IMG/VR virus record: IMGVR_UViG_3300025293_000015
Span: 1-36,400 of that record
DNA from: a virus
Length of the DNA stretch: 36,400 nucleotides
Strand: one strand, 5' to 3'
A program made the position numbers and the translations under genes. Positions 21,548 to 29,481 of this stretch are shown one piece after another. Each line of letters starts with the position of its first letter. Positions within the stretch are counted from its first letter, which is position 1. The notes below the pieces were generated by a model. The model saw nothing but the letters and a program-made list of their open reading frames with translations. It did not search any database and was not told the DNA's origin.

Positions 21548-22890
21548 TGGCTAATTCAATTACAAGAGACCATCATAATCTTCGGAGAAATTTAAAGCTT
21601 AATGGTAACTACATCTCAAATGATGGTGGAGATGAGGGGATTAGTATCCAAGATGATGGAGATGTTATTATAAATGGAGATACGAAGTTATATCTAAATG
21701 ATGCAGGGGGCGAATATCTTAATAGTGATGGCACAGATTTAACTATTGCTTCGGGTAATAATATAAATATTGATATTGATAAAAATCTTACTATTGATTC
21801 AGATGCAACTATAAATAATGCCCTAACAGTTAATTGTGATTCTATGGTAAATGCATCTGGTATTGAAGTTCAAATAGATGATAGTAAAACAAGTGCTTCT
21901 AGTGTAAAATTACTATATGCAGACTATAATAAATCTGGAGTAACTGCTAATGGGGATGCAAATCAATCAAAGGGTTTAGCTATAGAAATGACTGATACTG
22001 CAAATACAAATCATTCAGGTAGTAGTGTAAGAATGACTGGAGCACAAATAGATGTAGGTTCGGCAAGTGCAGTTGGAAGTATAACGCAAAAAGGTTTAGT
22101 CTTGAATGTAGCTGCTGATGGTACTGGTGATGCTGCTAATACTTTTGGTATTGAGATGGAAGTAATGGATGGTGGTACAGATATTAAAATGAAAAGTTCT
22201 GCTGATACTGGTGACTATTGTACTATAGCTACAACAGCAAATGGTGCAACTACAATAGCAACTGTAGATGATGATGGGGAAGGTGCTGATTTAACTCTGA
22301 ATATAGATGGATATGTAGATATTAATAGTGCATCAGGTGAAGATATTACACTTGATTCTGGTGATGATATTATTTTAGATGCTGATGGAGATCAAGTGTC
22401 AATGAAATTTGGTGGTGCTACAGGACAGATAGATTTCTCAAATGAAAATAGTGGCGATGGTATTGTTAGGCAAATGATAGATGCAAAAGATTTGGTTATA
22501 CAGCAGTTTGATGGCAATGAGGTAGCAAGATTTACAGATCGTGGTGATCTAAAGATAACTAATACTGTATATTTTGCTGCTGAAACTGCTAATACGATAG
22601 GAGATGGTGCAACTGGTGCTATTGATTGGAATGTTAGCCAAAAGCAAAAACTAACAATTACTGGAACAGGTATTACTGTAAACTTTACTAATCCTGCTGG
22701 AGTTTGTAATCTACTTTTGAAGGTTGTACAGGGAGATGGTAGTGATGTTGTTGGTACATGGGATAGTGATATATATTGGGCAGGGGGTTCTCCTCCTACA
22801 CTTTCTACAGGAAATGGGGATGTAGATATATTGAGTTTTTATTGGGATGGTTCAAGGTATTATGGTATAGCAAGTTTGGATTTTTCATAA
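21547..22890 (+). CDS. tail fibre-like protein (447 aa)
   Basis: The sequence is dominated by Asp, Gly, Asn, Ser and Thr with short strands (GDTKLYLNDAGGEYL, NNINIDIDKNLTIDSDATIN, SGEDITLDSGDDIILDADGDQ), as in beta-helical fibre shafts. The C-terminal 110 residues (KLTITGTGITVNFTNPAGVCNLLLKV and WDGSRYYGIASLDFS) look like a globular tip. No S74 domain is visible here. It is another receptor-binding candidate, read directly after the 383-aa protein with an overlapping TAATG. Confidence 0.7.
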   Translation: MANSITRDHHNLRRNLKLNGNYISNDGGDEGISIQDDGDVIINGDTKLYLNDAGGEYLNSDGTDLTIASGNNINIDIDKNLTIDSDATINNALTVNCDSMVNASGIEVQIDDSKTSASSVKLLYADYNKSGVTANGDANQSKGLAIEMTDTANTNHSGSSVRMTGAQIDVGSASAVGSITQKGLVLNVAADGTGDAANTFGIEMEVMDGGTDIKMKSSADTGDYCTIATTANGATTIATVDDDGEGADLTLNIDGYVDINSASGEDITLDSGDDIILDADGDQVSMKFGGATGQIDFSNENSGDGIVRQMIDAKDLVIQQFDGNEVARFTDRGDLKITNTVYFAAETANTIGDGATGAIDWNVSQKQKLTITGTGITVNFTNPAGVCNLLLKVVQGDGSDVVGTWDSDIYWAGGSPPTLSTGNGDVDILSFYWDGSRYYGIASLDFS

Positions 22891-22891
22891 T

Positions 22892-23440
22892 ATGGCATTT
22901 AAAGATAATACATTAACATTTGAAGATAGTAAGATACTTACGGATGATGGTAGGGAAGTTATGATGAGTTGGGAAGCACCAATAATGGAGAAAAGTGCAG
23001 AATATATCTGTCAAAGCAAAGGAGATATTTTAGAGATAGGATTTGGAATGGGTATTTGTTCTGATTATATACAGGCTCAAGATGTTAATTCTCATACAAT
23101 AGTTGAGATACATCCACAGATAATTGAGAAGCTAAAGATTTGGGCTTCTGATAAGGATAATGTTGTTATAGTTGAGGGTGATTGGAATAGTGTTGAACTT
23201 GGAACTTATGATGGAATATTATTAGATACATTTGGAGATTTAAATTTAAACAGTTTCAAATCATTTGCTTTGTCTAAAGCTAAACCAGGAGCAAAGATAA
23301 CATATTGGAATAATGAAGAAAAAGAATATAATCCATATTCATTTGATTCTGTTAGTTATGATAGAATAAGTATTACACCAGTTGATAATTTATATACAGC
23401 TATGAAAGATAATTATTATATGCCAAAGGTAACAGCATAA
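22892..23440 (+). CDS. SAM-dependent methyltransferase (GAMT-like)
   Basis: The product carries a class I methyltransferase core: ILEIGFGMG (46-54) binds S-adenosylmethionine, VEIHPQ (71-76) holds the ribose, EGDW (95-98) and GILLDTFGD (108-116) follow. The front region (MMSWEAPIMEKSAEYIC) and order of motifs resemble guanidinoacetate and related protein-arginine methyltransferases. At 182 aa it is short but complete. It lies one base after a fibre gene and shares a base with the next virion gene, so it may modify a virion or host surface molecule. Confidence 0.75.
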   Translation: MAFKDNTLTFEDSKILTDDGREVMMSWEAPIMEKSAEYICQSKGDILEIGFGMGICSDYIQAQDVNSHTIVEIHPQIIEKLKIWASDKDNVVIVEGDWNSVELGTYDGILLDTFGDLNLNSFKSFALSKAKPGAKITYWNNEEKEYNPYSFDSVSYDRISITPVDNLYTAMKDNYYMPKVTA

Positions 23441-24087
23441 TGGCAACAGTTTATGCAACAACAGCAGATTCTTATGTTAGAAATTCATCTACTAATGCTT
23501 GGGCACAGGCACAGGGTGATGCAACTACAACTGGAACATTACACAATAATTCTGTTTCATCTAATGCTTTTGGAGTATATAATATTTATACAAGTGGTAG
23601 AGGTGGAAATTCATATATTTGTCAAAGAAGTTTTCTTCCGTTTGATTTATCAGGTGAAAGTGGCACAATAGATACAGTTTCTTTAAGTGTATATATGGAT
23701 AATTTAGGCACATTAAGTCCAGTAAATGTAATAGCTATTGAAGCTACTGCTCTTGCAGGGTCAGCTGATGATTTTGGTAATGTATATTCATCAGGAACAA
23801 CTTTTGGTACGACAATTTCATCAGCAACTACAGTATCAACGACAGCAGGATACCATACTTTTACTATACAATCAGCAGGTAAAACAGCTATACAAAACCA
23901 AATTGGTTCTGGAACTATAACTATTGCCATTATAGGTGATGCTTATGATAAAGGAGGTCTTGACCCTCCACTTGATGGTAGTTATGCAAAAATAAGAATT
24001 GATTATGCAAATGGTTCAAACGATGCTTATTTAACTATTACTTATGTGGCAGCAGATAATGCTACATTTTTTGGAGCAAACTTTTAA
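23440..24087 (+). CDS. DNRLRE/CBM-like virion adhesin (215 aa)
   Basis: The chain begins MATVYATTADSYVRNSSTNAW and is beta-rich throughout (CQRSFLPFDLSGESGTIDTVSLSVYMDN, YAKIRIDYANGSNDAYLTITYV), a pattern typical of DNRLRE or carbohydrate-binding jelly-roll modules. Such modules bind glycans. The position after the fibre genes and methyltransferase suggests a small receptor-binding or fibre-linked lectin. The family call is from pattern only. Confidence 0.6.
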   Translation: MATVYATTADSYVRNSSTNAWAQAQGDATTTGTLHNNSVSSNAFGVYNIYTSGRGGNSYICQRSFLPFDLSGESGTIDTVSLSVYMDNLGTLSPVNVIAIEATALAGSADDFGNVYSSGTTFGTTISSATTVSTTAGYHTFTIQSAGKTAIQNQIGSGTITIAIIGDAYDKGGLDPPLDGSYAKIRIDYANGSNDAYLTITYVAADNATFFGANF

Positions 24088-24088
24088 C

Positions 24089-24241
24089 ATGGAAGAAACA
24101 CTTAAAACAACAGGAGCAGGAATGGGTGGATGGTGGCTATCAATTAGTGGATGGTTACCAGAAATAGTATCATTAAGTGTGGGAATCGCCACATTAGTGT
24201 ATCTTATTATTAAGATAAGGAAGGAACTGAGAACAAAATAG
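24089..24241 (+). CDS. 50-aa single-span membrane protein (holin candidate)
   Basis: I use the ATG at 24089 (MEETLKTTGAGMGGWWL), just after the adhesin stop, rather than a far upstream start. A Gly/Trp-rich front leads to one hydrophobic helix (LPEIVSLSVGIATLVYLIIKI, about residues 23-43) and a basic tail (RKELRTK). This fits a small phage holin or membrane anchor. It precedes the metallophosphoesterase and a BhlA-like protein. Confidence 0.55.
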   Translation: MEETLKTTGAGMGGWWLSISGWLPEIVSLSVGIATLVYLIIKIRKELRTK

Positions 24242-24251
24242 GGAGAACAAT

Positions 24252-25031
24252 ATGCCTAAATCGGATAAGGGTGTTGTCAAAAGGGTAGTAGTAACGCCAG
24301 ACAAACACTTTCCTTTACACGACCAAAAGGCTATAAACTGTGTCAAGCGAGCCATAGAGATAGTTAAACCAGATGCTTATGTAGATCTGGGAGATGTAGG
24401 GGAGTTTCATGCTTTTTCTGCTTGGAAGTTCAAGCGTATTAAGAAACCGCCATTGGAATACTTGATTGAAAGTTTTGATCAAGATGTAAAAGATGTTAAT
24501 AAGGGGATGGATCAGATAGATGAATCATTGGATAAAGTTGGATGTAAAGAGAAGTATATTACAGAAGGTAACCATGATAACTGGCTTAATATGTCAGTTG
24601 AAATGTATCCATACCTACCACAGTATAAGTTTGCCAATGCAGTTAAGTTAAAAGATAGGGGGTATACATACTACCCATTCGGAAAATACCTAAAGATAGG
24701 TAAGCTCCGTTTTTATCATGGTCATCAATATGGTGGTCAATATCATGCAGCTAATCACTTGAGAAAGAAGGGCTGCAATATAATGTATGGGCATTGGCAC
24801 GATTTACAGCAGCACTCTGTAACACATGAGGATGGCCCTAAATCTGCATGGAGTATAGGTTGTTTGAAGGATATGAAACCTAATGCTAATGAGTGGTTAG
24901 CTAATAGGGATGTTAATTGGAGTCATGCGTTTGCTATAGTAGACTTCTACAAAAAAGGGTTGTTTACAGTGCATATAGTACAAATAATAAATGGTAAGAC
25001 TTCATTGTGGGGTGAATTAATTGAGGGTTAA
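24252..25031 (+). CDS. calcineurin-like metallophosphoesterase
   Basis: All core motifs of the binuclear metal fold are present in order: DKH (17-19), LGD (46-48), GNHD (106-109), HGH (156-158) and GHWH (180-183). The enzyme would cleave a phosphodiester or phosphomonoester; phage members include nucleases and nucleotide phosphatases. At 259 aa it is a single-domain protein with no signal peptide. It has a GGAGAA ribosome site and lies between small membrane proteins, an unusual position; the substrate cannot be told. Confidence 0.82.
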   Translation: MPKSDKGVVKRVVVTPDKHFPLHDQKAINCVKRAIEIVKPDAYVDLGDVGEFHAFSAWKFKRIKKPPLEYLIESFDQDVKDVNKGMDQIDESLDKVGCKEKYITEGNHDNWLNMSVEMYPYLPQYKFANAVKLKDRGYTYYPFGKYLKIGKLRFYHGHQYGGQYHAANHLRKKGCNIMYGHWHDLQQHSVTHEDGPKSAWSIGCLKDMKPNANEWLANRDVNWSHAFAIVDFYKKGLFTVHIVQIINGKTSLWGELIEG

Positions 25032-25288
25032 TGGAAACATTCGTAGAAATAATAGAACGTGTGGGAGTACCGGTAGCTATGTGTATGGCTTTCGGGTTCT
25101 TCATATGGAAGCAGAATCAGTTCATACAGAACGAACTTCAGAAGGAGATGAGGGAATCATTTGCTAGATTAGAAGGGATTGTAATCGGATTGATAAATGC
25201 TTTGAAGAAACACACTATAGATATAAAAGAATTGAAAGCGAGCTATACAGCTCTCGTCAATATAGTACAAAAACTATTTAAAAAATAA
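25031..25288 (+). CDS. 85-aa membrane protein, BhlA/UviB-like holin candidate
   Basis: One hydrophobic helix near the N-terminus (VGVPVAMCMAFGFFIWK, about residues 11-27) is followed by an amphipathic coiled coil (NELQKEMRESFARLEGIVIGLINALKKH) and a basic end. This layout matches BhlA/UviB-type holin-like proteins, in which a VG-P-A motif starts the span. The ATG shares a base with the phosphoesterase stop. It is the strongest holin candidate in the window. Confidence 0.6.
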   Translation: METFVEIIERVGVPVAMCMAFGFFIWKQNQFIQNELQKEMRESFARLEGIVIGLINALKKHTIDIKELKASYTALVNIVQKLFKK

Positions 25289-25302
25289 AAAGGAGATAGG
25301 AA

Positions 25303-25446
25303 ATGGAATTGTTATCGGCTAATTGGGAATATATATTAATAGGTATTCTCTGTATAGACAAGTTAGTAGCATTAAGTCCTACAGAATGGGATGACCTCAT
25401 TTGGACTTCAATTAAAAAGGCACTTTATAAAGTGGTTGGGAAATGA
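25303..25446 (+). CDS. 47-aa membrane-associated protein
   Basis: An AAAAGGAG site precedes the ATG. The sequence MELLSANWEYILIGILCIDKL has one short hydrophobic segment, followed by a Leu-Ser-Pro turn and an amphipathic helix (DDLIWTSIKKALYKVVGK). From memory, similar short proteins occur in aquatic phages near holin-like genes. A role in lysis or membrane attachment is possible. No named family is assigned. Confidence 0.55.
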   Translation: MELLSANWEYILIGILCIDKLVALSPTEWDDLIWTSIKKALYKVVGK

Positions 25447-25447
25447 T

Positions 25448-25597
25448 ATGTTAAAAGCGTTATTGGCAAAAGCCATCAAAAAACATGGATTAAAAGGAAT
25501 ACTCATAAAAGTTGGAGATTTGGCCGTTAAGGTCACTAAATCCAAAAAGGATGATAAAGTATGGGAAGAGGTTAAAAAGGTCTTAAACAAGCTATAA
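25448..25597 (+). CDS. 49-aa lysine-rich amphipathic peptide
   Basis: The ATG at 25448 follows the previous stop by one base. The product is basic and helical (MLKALLAKAIKKHGLKGILIK, then VGDLAVKVTKSKKDDKVWEE), with hydrophobic and lysine faces like membrane-active peptides. It lies in the small-membrane-protein cluster. It may disturb or bind membranes. Its stop overlaps the next ATG as TAATG. Confidence 0.5.
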   Translation: MLKALLAKAIKKHGLKGILIKVGDLAVKVTKSKKDDKVWEEVKKVLNKL

Positions 25598-25737
25598 TGG
25601 CCGTAATTAGTACATACTACTTTAATTGGGAGAGGGACTACACTGCTCCTCCTTGGTTCTCTCGGCTCGCATGTTCAGACGGTTCGCTGACTGTTGTGTA
25701 TAGCTCTCCCAATAATTTAGAGGAAGAAGATGCCTAA
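25597..25737 (+). CDS. 46-aa small protein overlapping a long hairpin
   Basis: A TAATG link opens MAVISTYYFNWERDYTAPPWF and the frame ends eight bases inside the next gene. The middle is unusually GC-rich for this genome and lies in a long inverted repeat, so the coding potential might be a by-product of RNA structure. Clean coupling at both ends favours a real gene. No family is recognised. Confidence 0.4.
   Translation: MAVISTYYFNWERDYTAPPWFSRLACSDGSLTVVYSSPNNLEEEDA
25625..25713 (+). repeat. long hairpin, GC-rich, before the nozzle-like gene
   Basis: ATTGGGAGAG (25625-25634) pairs perfectly with CTCTCCCAAT (25704-25713), and TACAC (25639-25643) pairs with GTGTA (25696-25700). The loop is GC-rich and could fold further. 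No T-run follows, so this may be an RNA processing or translation-control element just upstream of the 767-aa gene. Confidence 0.6.
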
Positions 25738-28033
25738 GCAGCTTTATAAGATAACACAGTTTCATGGAGGTTTGAATAGTAATTCAGATGCTAGAGATAT
25801 AGCTGAGAATGAGTTGTCTGAAGCTACTGATGTAATGGTGGATGAGTTGGGTAAGATTAGGTTGATGGGTGGAGAAGCTACCCACGGTACTATTCAAGCT
25901 CAAAATGATAGTGAAATTAATCCTGGATATGGGTTATTTCAATTTAGTCATGATAGGATTGATGGCCATACGGCAAGTTCTGGGGTAGAAACTGGTGCTG
26001 ATTATATGGTATTCTCTGACCCTGATACTCAAGGAACGGTAGATATCTATAGTAATGAAGATGATACGTGGGGTAGTCCTATAACTGGTATGACTAATAA
26101 TAGCTCTGGTTTACGTAAAGATGTTTTCTATACTGTAGATGGAGCTTTAAGGGTATGCGATAGTGATTTTGGGAATAGTAATTCTAACAAGTGGTATGGG
26201 TATGTTGATAGAACACATTTTAGTGGCACTACACCTGGAGGATCTGCAGATGCTTATGATACATGGCATCTTGCTAATGCTGAGATAGCCGCTCCTACTA
26301 GGGGGATAGTAGGGCATCTGCTTGATACATCAGCTGCTGGTGATGCAAGTACAACATCTTTAACTGAAGGTGATGTATTTAATGCTGCCTGGTCAGCTGA
26401 GATAGTAGGGCATATAGTTTTAAATAGTACAACTGATGAAACTGTAGCTATTACTGGATATACGGATGCAGATACTGTAGTTACTGATGCAATAGCTAGT
26501 GGACAATGGGCTGGTGATATATTTTATGTTTTTCCTCCTGTTGGTACTGGATTTAATCTGCATGTTTCAGGTACTGGGTCTACAGGGAGTATACCTGCAG
26601 GTACTTATGAATTTGCAACAACTTTTATATACGATAAAGAACCTGGAGATATAACTGGAGGGGATCAAGAATCTTTACCTTTCATCTGTCCAGGAACGAT
26701 AGCCGTTACTGCGAATCAATATCTGTCAATGAATATATGGGCAAATGCTCCTTATGATGCTAGAATAACAGGTGGCAGAGTATATACAAGAATAGAAAAT
26801 AGCAATGATGAATGGCAGCAAGTTTCAGAAATAAGTTTAAAAAATGGTGCTAGGGCATCATCTACTCAAGCTTATATTGAAGGTTCGGAATGGGGGAATG
26901 TTGACCCTACAAATAATGTTACTACACTTTGCCTGGATGCTTCACATACCGTACTTTCTTTATCTCCTATTACTTATGAAATTAATGCTGGTATATCTCA
27001 AGGTGCTTCTTCTAATACAGCTAAATATAAAACTGCAGTTGTAGCTAATAGAATAGCCTATGTAGGTAATGTTCAATATGATGGTACTATTTATGGAGAT
27101 GCTGTATTTAAGTCTCCTGTTAATAAGTTTGATGTATTTAGTAGTGATAGAAGACTTGAAGCAAGTATAAATGATGGAGATAGTATAGTTAAACTTGAAA
27201 CTTATGCAGATAGACTTTTGATTTTTAAGAAGAATAAATTAGAGCTTTTGAATATTTCTCAAGAGATAGAATTTGTAGAAGATACTTTTATGCATAAGGG
27301 AGTATCTCATCCAGCTGCTACATGTAAGACTGACTTTGGAATAGCATGGGTTAATAAGCAAGGATGTTATCTATATGATGGACAGAAGGTAAATAACTTA
27401 CTTGAGAAAGGTGGTAGGCAGATAATAAAAGAAAATGATTGGGATACATTTACTACTAATGAACCTATGATTGGCTATATTCCAAAGAAAAGACAGCTTC
27501 TCGTTGTAGATGATAATAGTACAACTGGTACTGGTAAGACATTTTTATATGATTTGGTAACACAATCCTGGGTTAAAGGAGCAGCTGCTACTATTACAAG
27601 TCAAGCTTTAACAAATTTTGTTACAGATTGGAATGGAGATCTAGTATATGCACATACTAGCGATACAGGCACTTTTGTTAAGTGGAGTGATTCTGCAGAA
27701 GCTAGTACGGCTGTAGATATAAAAACTAAAGATATAGACTTTGGACAGCCTGGACAGATTAAAAGAATATATAAATTTTATGTTACACATAGGGGTAGTG
27801 CTAGTGAAATTCAACTATCTTATGCAAAAGATGGAGATCAGGATACATATACTGAAGCTGGCTCTGAACTGCCAGTAACCTCTGCTGTAACTGATTGGGT
27901 TACTACAGCAATTACACCTACTGCATTTAGTTGTAATTCAGTACGTTTAAGACTATTTAGTGATGGAACTACACCAGCTAATTTTGAGATTAATGATATA
28001 ACTATAGTCTTTAGGTTGAAGGGGCAGAGATAA
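25730..28033 (+). CDS. tail nozzle / hub-like protein (P22 gp10-like)
   Basis: The N-terminus QFHGGLNSNSDARDIAENELSE, then DVMVDELGKIRLMGG, matches the start of podovirus tail-nozzle or stabilisation proteins, where a GGLN...DI..NEL..DV pattern is usual. The 767-aa body is beta-rich with repeated propeller-like segments (YADRLLIFKKNKLELLN, IAWVNKQGCYLYDGQKVNNLL, RQLLVVDDNSTTGTGKTFLYDL). This suits a hub that forms the tail tip. It follows the long hairpin. Confidence 0.68.
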   Translation: MPKQLYKITQFHGGLNSNSDARDIAENELSEATDVMVDELGKIRLMGGEATHGTIQAQNDSEINPGYGLFQFSHDRIDGHTASSGVETGADYMVFSDPDTQGTVDIYSNEDDTWGSPITGMTNNSSGLRKDVFYTVDGALRVCDSDFGNSNSNKWYGYVDRTHFSGTTPGGSADAYDTWHLANAEIAAPTRGIVGHLLDTSAAGDASTTSLTEGDVFNAAWSAEIVGHIVLNSTTDETVAITGYTDADTVVTDAIASGQWAGDIFYVFPPVGTGFNLHVSGTGSTGSIPAGTYEFATTFIYDKEPGDITGGDQESLPFICPGTIAVTANQYLSMNIWANAPYDARITGGRVYTRIENSNDEWQQVSEISLKNGARASSTQAYIEGSEWGNVDPTNNVTTLCLDASHTVLSLSPITYEINAGISQGASSNTAKYKTAVVANRIAYVGNVQYDGTIYGDAVFKSPVNKFDVFSSDRRLEASINDGDSIVKLETYADRLLIFKKNKLELLNISQEIEFVEDTFMHKGVSHPAATCKTDFGIAWVNKQGCYLYDGQKVNNLLEKGGRQIIKENDWDTFTTNEPMIGYIPKKRQLLVVDDNSTTGTGKTFLYDLVTQSWVKGAAATITSQALTNFVTDWNGDLVYAHTSDTGTFVKWSDSAEASTAVDIKTKDIDFGQPGQIKRIYKFYVTHRGSASEIQLSYAKDGDQDTYTEAGSELPVTSAVTDWVTTAITPTAFSCNSVRLRLFSDGTTPANFEINDITIVFRLKGQR

Positions 28034-28500
28034 TGACAAGACAAGAAAGAATAGCTTTACATAAGAAGCAAGAAAGATTGCAAGTAAAATCTGGAGTACC
28101 GATAGTTTCTGCTTTGAAAGAAGGTGTTCCAGTATTAAGATCTACAGCTGAGGGTGTGGTAGAGTATGTCCGATATAATGGTGTTTTATATAAAAATGTA
28201 TTGGATAAATCTGATGCAAAATTAGAGGCAAGTTTTGGAGATGATGGATATTTAATTATGCCTAATGGTTTTATTTTACAATGGGGTCAAGAGACCGCTA
28301 CTAGTACAACTGAAACAGTAACGTTCCCAATTCCTTTTCCACATAGATGTTTAAATATTACCTGTACCGACTATGCTAGTGGCGATGATACTGGTATTAC
28401 ATCTGCAACTGGAATTAGCACTTTGCCAACTACAACTACAGTTATTTTTAGTTGCTATAATGCTGTAGACACTTTTTTTTGGCAAGCAATAGGACATTAA
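28033..28500 (+). CDS. fibre-tip protein with gp53-like C-terminal domain
   Basis: The C-terminal 80 residues (LIMPNGFILQWGQETATSTTETV, FPIPFPHRCLNITCTD, FFWQAIGH) closely follow the gp53-like tail-fibre C-terminal domain pattern: N-G-x-I-x-Q-W-G, V-x-F-P-x-x-F-P and F-x-W-x-A-I-G. The N-terminal half is helical and then short strands (RYNGVLYKNVLDKSD), giving a small fibre or tip. It starts on TAATG after the nozzle gene. It is a receptor-binding candidate. Confidence 0.75.
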   Translation: MTRQERIALHKKQERLQVKSGVPIVSALKEGVPVLRSTAEGVVEYVRYNGVLYKNVLDKSDAKLEASFGDDGYLIMPNGFILQWGQETATSTTETVTFPIPFPHRCLNITCTDYASGDDTGITSATGISTLPTTTTVIFSCYNAVDTFFWQAIGH

Positions 28501-28556
28501 AGATTAGAGAGACAATAGCATGTTGTATAAAAATATATTAGAAAAAGGATAAGATT

Positions 28557-29471
28557 ATGGGATATGGTAGAGCTTTATTACAAAGAGATGTAAGACAAGA
28601 GGAAGAAGCTTTCCAAAAAAAGGCTAAAAAGAAAAGTCTTTGGGGTTCTATTGGTAGAACTCTTGGTGGTTTAGCAGTAATGGGTTTAACTGGAGGTGCT
28701 GTAAATCCATTAACAGTTGGCCTTCTTACTGGAGGTGCTAGTTTTCTAGGTGGAGCTATTGGAGCTAAGGCTGCTGGGGGAAAGCTAACTGGGGGTAAAT
28801 TCTTTCAGGCAGATAGAAAAAGTGCACAAAAGGAATTAGGTGCATTTGGTACTCAAAATCTAGTGTCTTCTCTTACATCTGGAATTACTGCTGGTATAGG
28901 ACAGAAATTAAAACTTATGAAAGCAGGAGCACCAGAAGCTGCTAAATTATCTGAAGGATTTGGATTGGATTTTGAAGGGAGCATGGTAGGTAAAGGATTG
29001 GAAAAAAGAGCTATAGGTAAAGAGTTGGTTGGTTATGGTGAAGCTAGTATAGGCACAGGAGATGTTTCAAGAGGGAAATTTGCTCCCGGAGAAATGACTT
29101 CAAAAATATATGACGCAGATCCTTCTCTTGCTCCTACAGAGAACTTACAATATAGTGATCGCACAGTAACAGATACATATGGTAGTAGGGAAGGAGGTGA
29201 ATATTTTTTTGAAGATACACCTAAAGTAAGTGCATGGGATAAGTTTAAAGACTTTGTTGATGTTAGCGATGTAGTAGAAGAGAGGGATTTAATGTCTCAG
29301 ATAGAAAGTGTTCAAGGTAGTTCATTATCACAGTATGGCCCACATTCCGAATTTACTGCTAGGAATCAGGGATGGACTCCTCCCGGCATGGGCTATAAGA
29401 AACCTTTCAGTGTGCTTTCTAAAGAATTTCCTGGAAGACGTAAATCAGGATTATCAAATGTTATTAGGTAG
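28557..29471 (+). CDS. internal / ejected virion protein (304 aa)
   Basis: A helical, basic start (MGYGRALLQRDVRQEEEAFQKKAKKK) leads to a Gly-rich hydrophobic stretch (about residues 35-72: GGLAVMGLTGGAVNPLTVG, GASFLGGAIGAKAAGG). The C-terminal half is polar and probably disordered. Such Gly-rich hydrophobic segments recur in ejection proteins that insert into the host membrane. It is the first of the run of internal proteins before the giant gene. An AAAAGGAT site precedes it. Confidence 0.6.
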   Translation: MGYGRALLQRDVRQEEEAFQKKAKKKSLWGSIGRTLGGLAVMGLTGGAVNPLTVGLLTGGASFLGGAIGAKAAGGKLTGGKFFQADRKSAQKELGAFGTQNLVSSLTSGITAGIGQKLKLMKAGAPEAAKLSEGFGLDFEGSMVGKGLEKRAIGKELVGYGEASIGTGDVSRGKFAPGEMTSKIYDADPSLAPTENLQYSDRTVTDTYGSREGGEYFFEDTPKVSAWDKFKDFVDVSDVVEERDLMSQIESVQGSSLSQYGPHSEFTARNQGWTPPGMGYKKPFSVLSKEFPGRRKSGLSNVIR

Positions 29472-29481
29472 GAGATAAATA

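Noticed and set aside
25628-25710. Possible tRNA from the 7-bp GGGAGAG/CTCTCCC ends 83 bases apart
   Set aside because: No D-arm, anticodon arm or TTC-type T-loop can be found; no CCA-like end.
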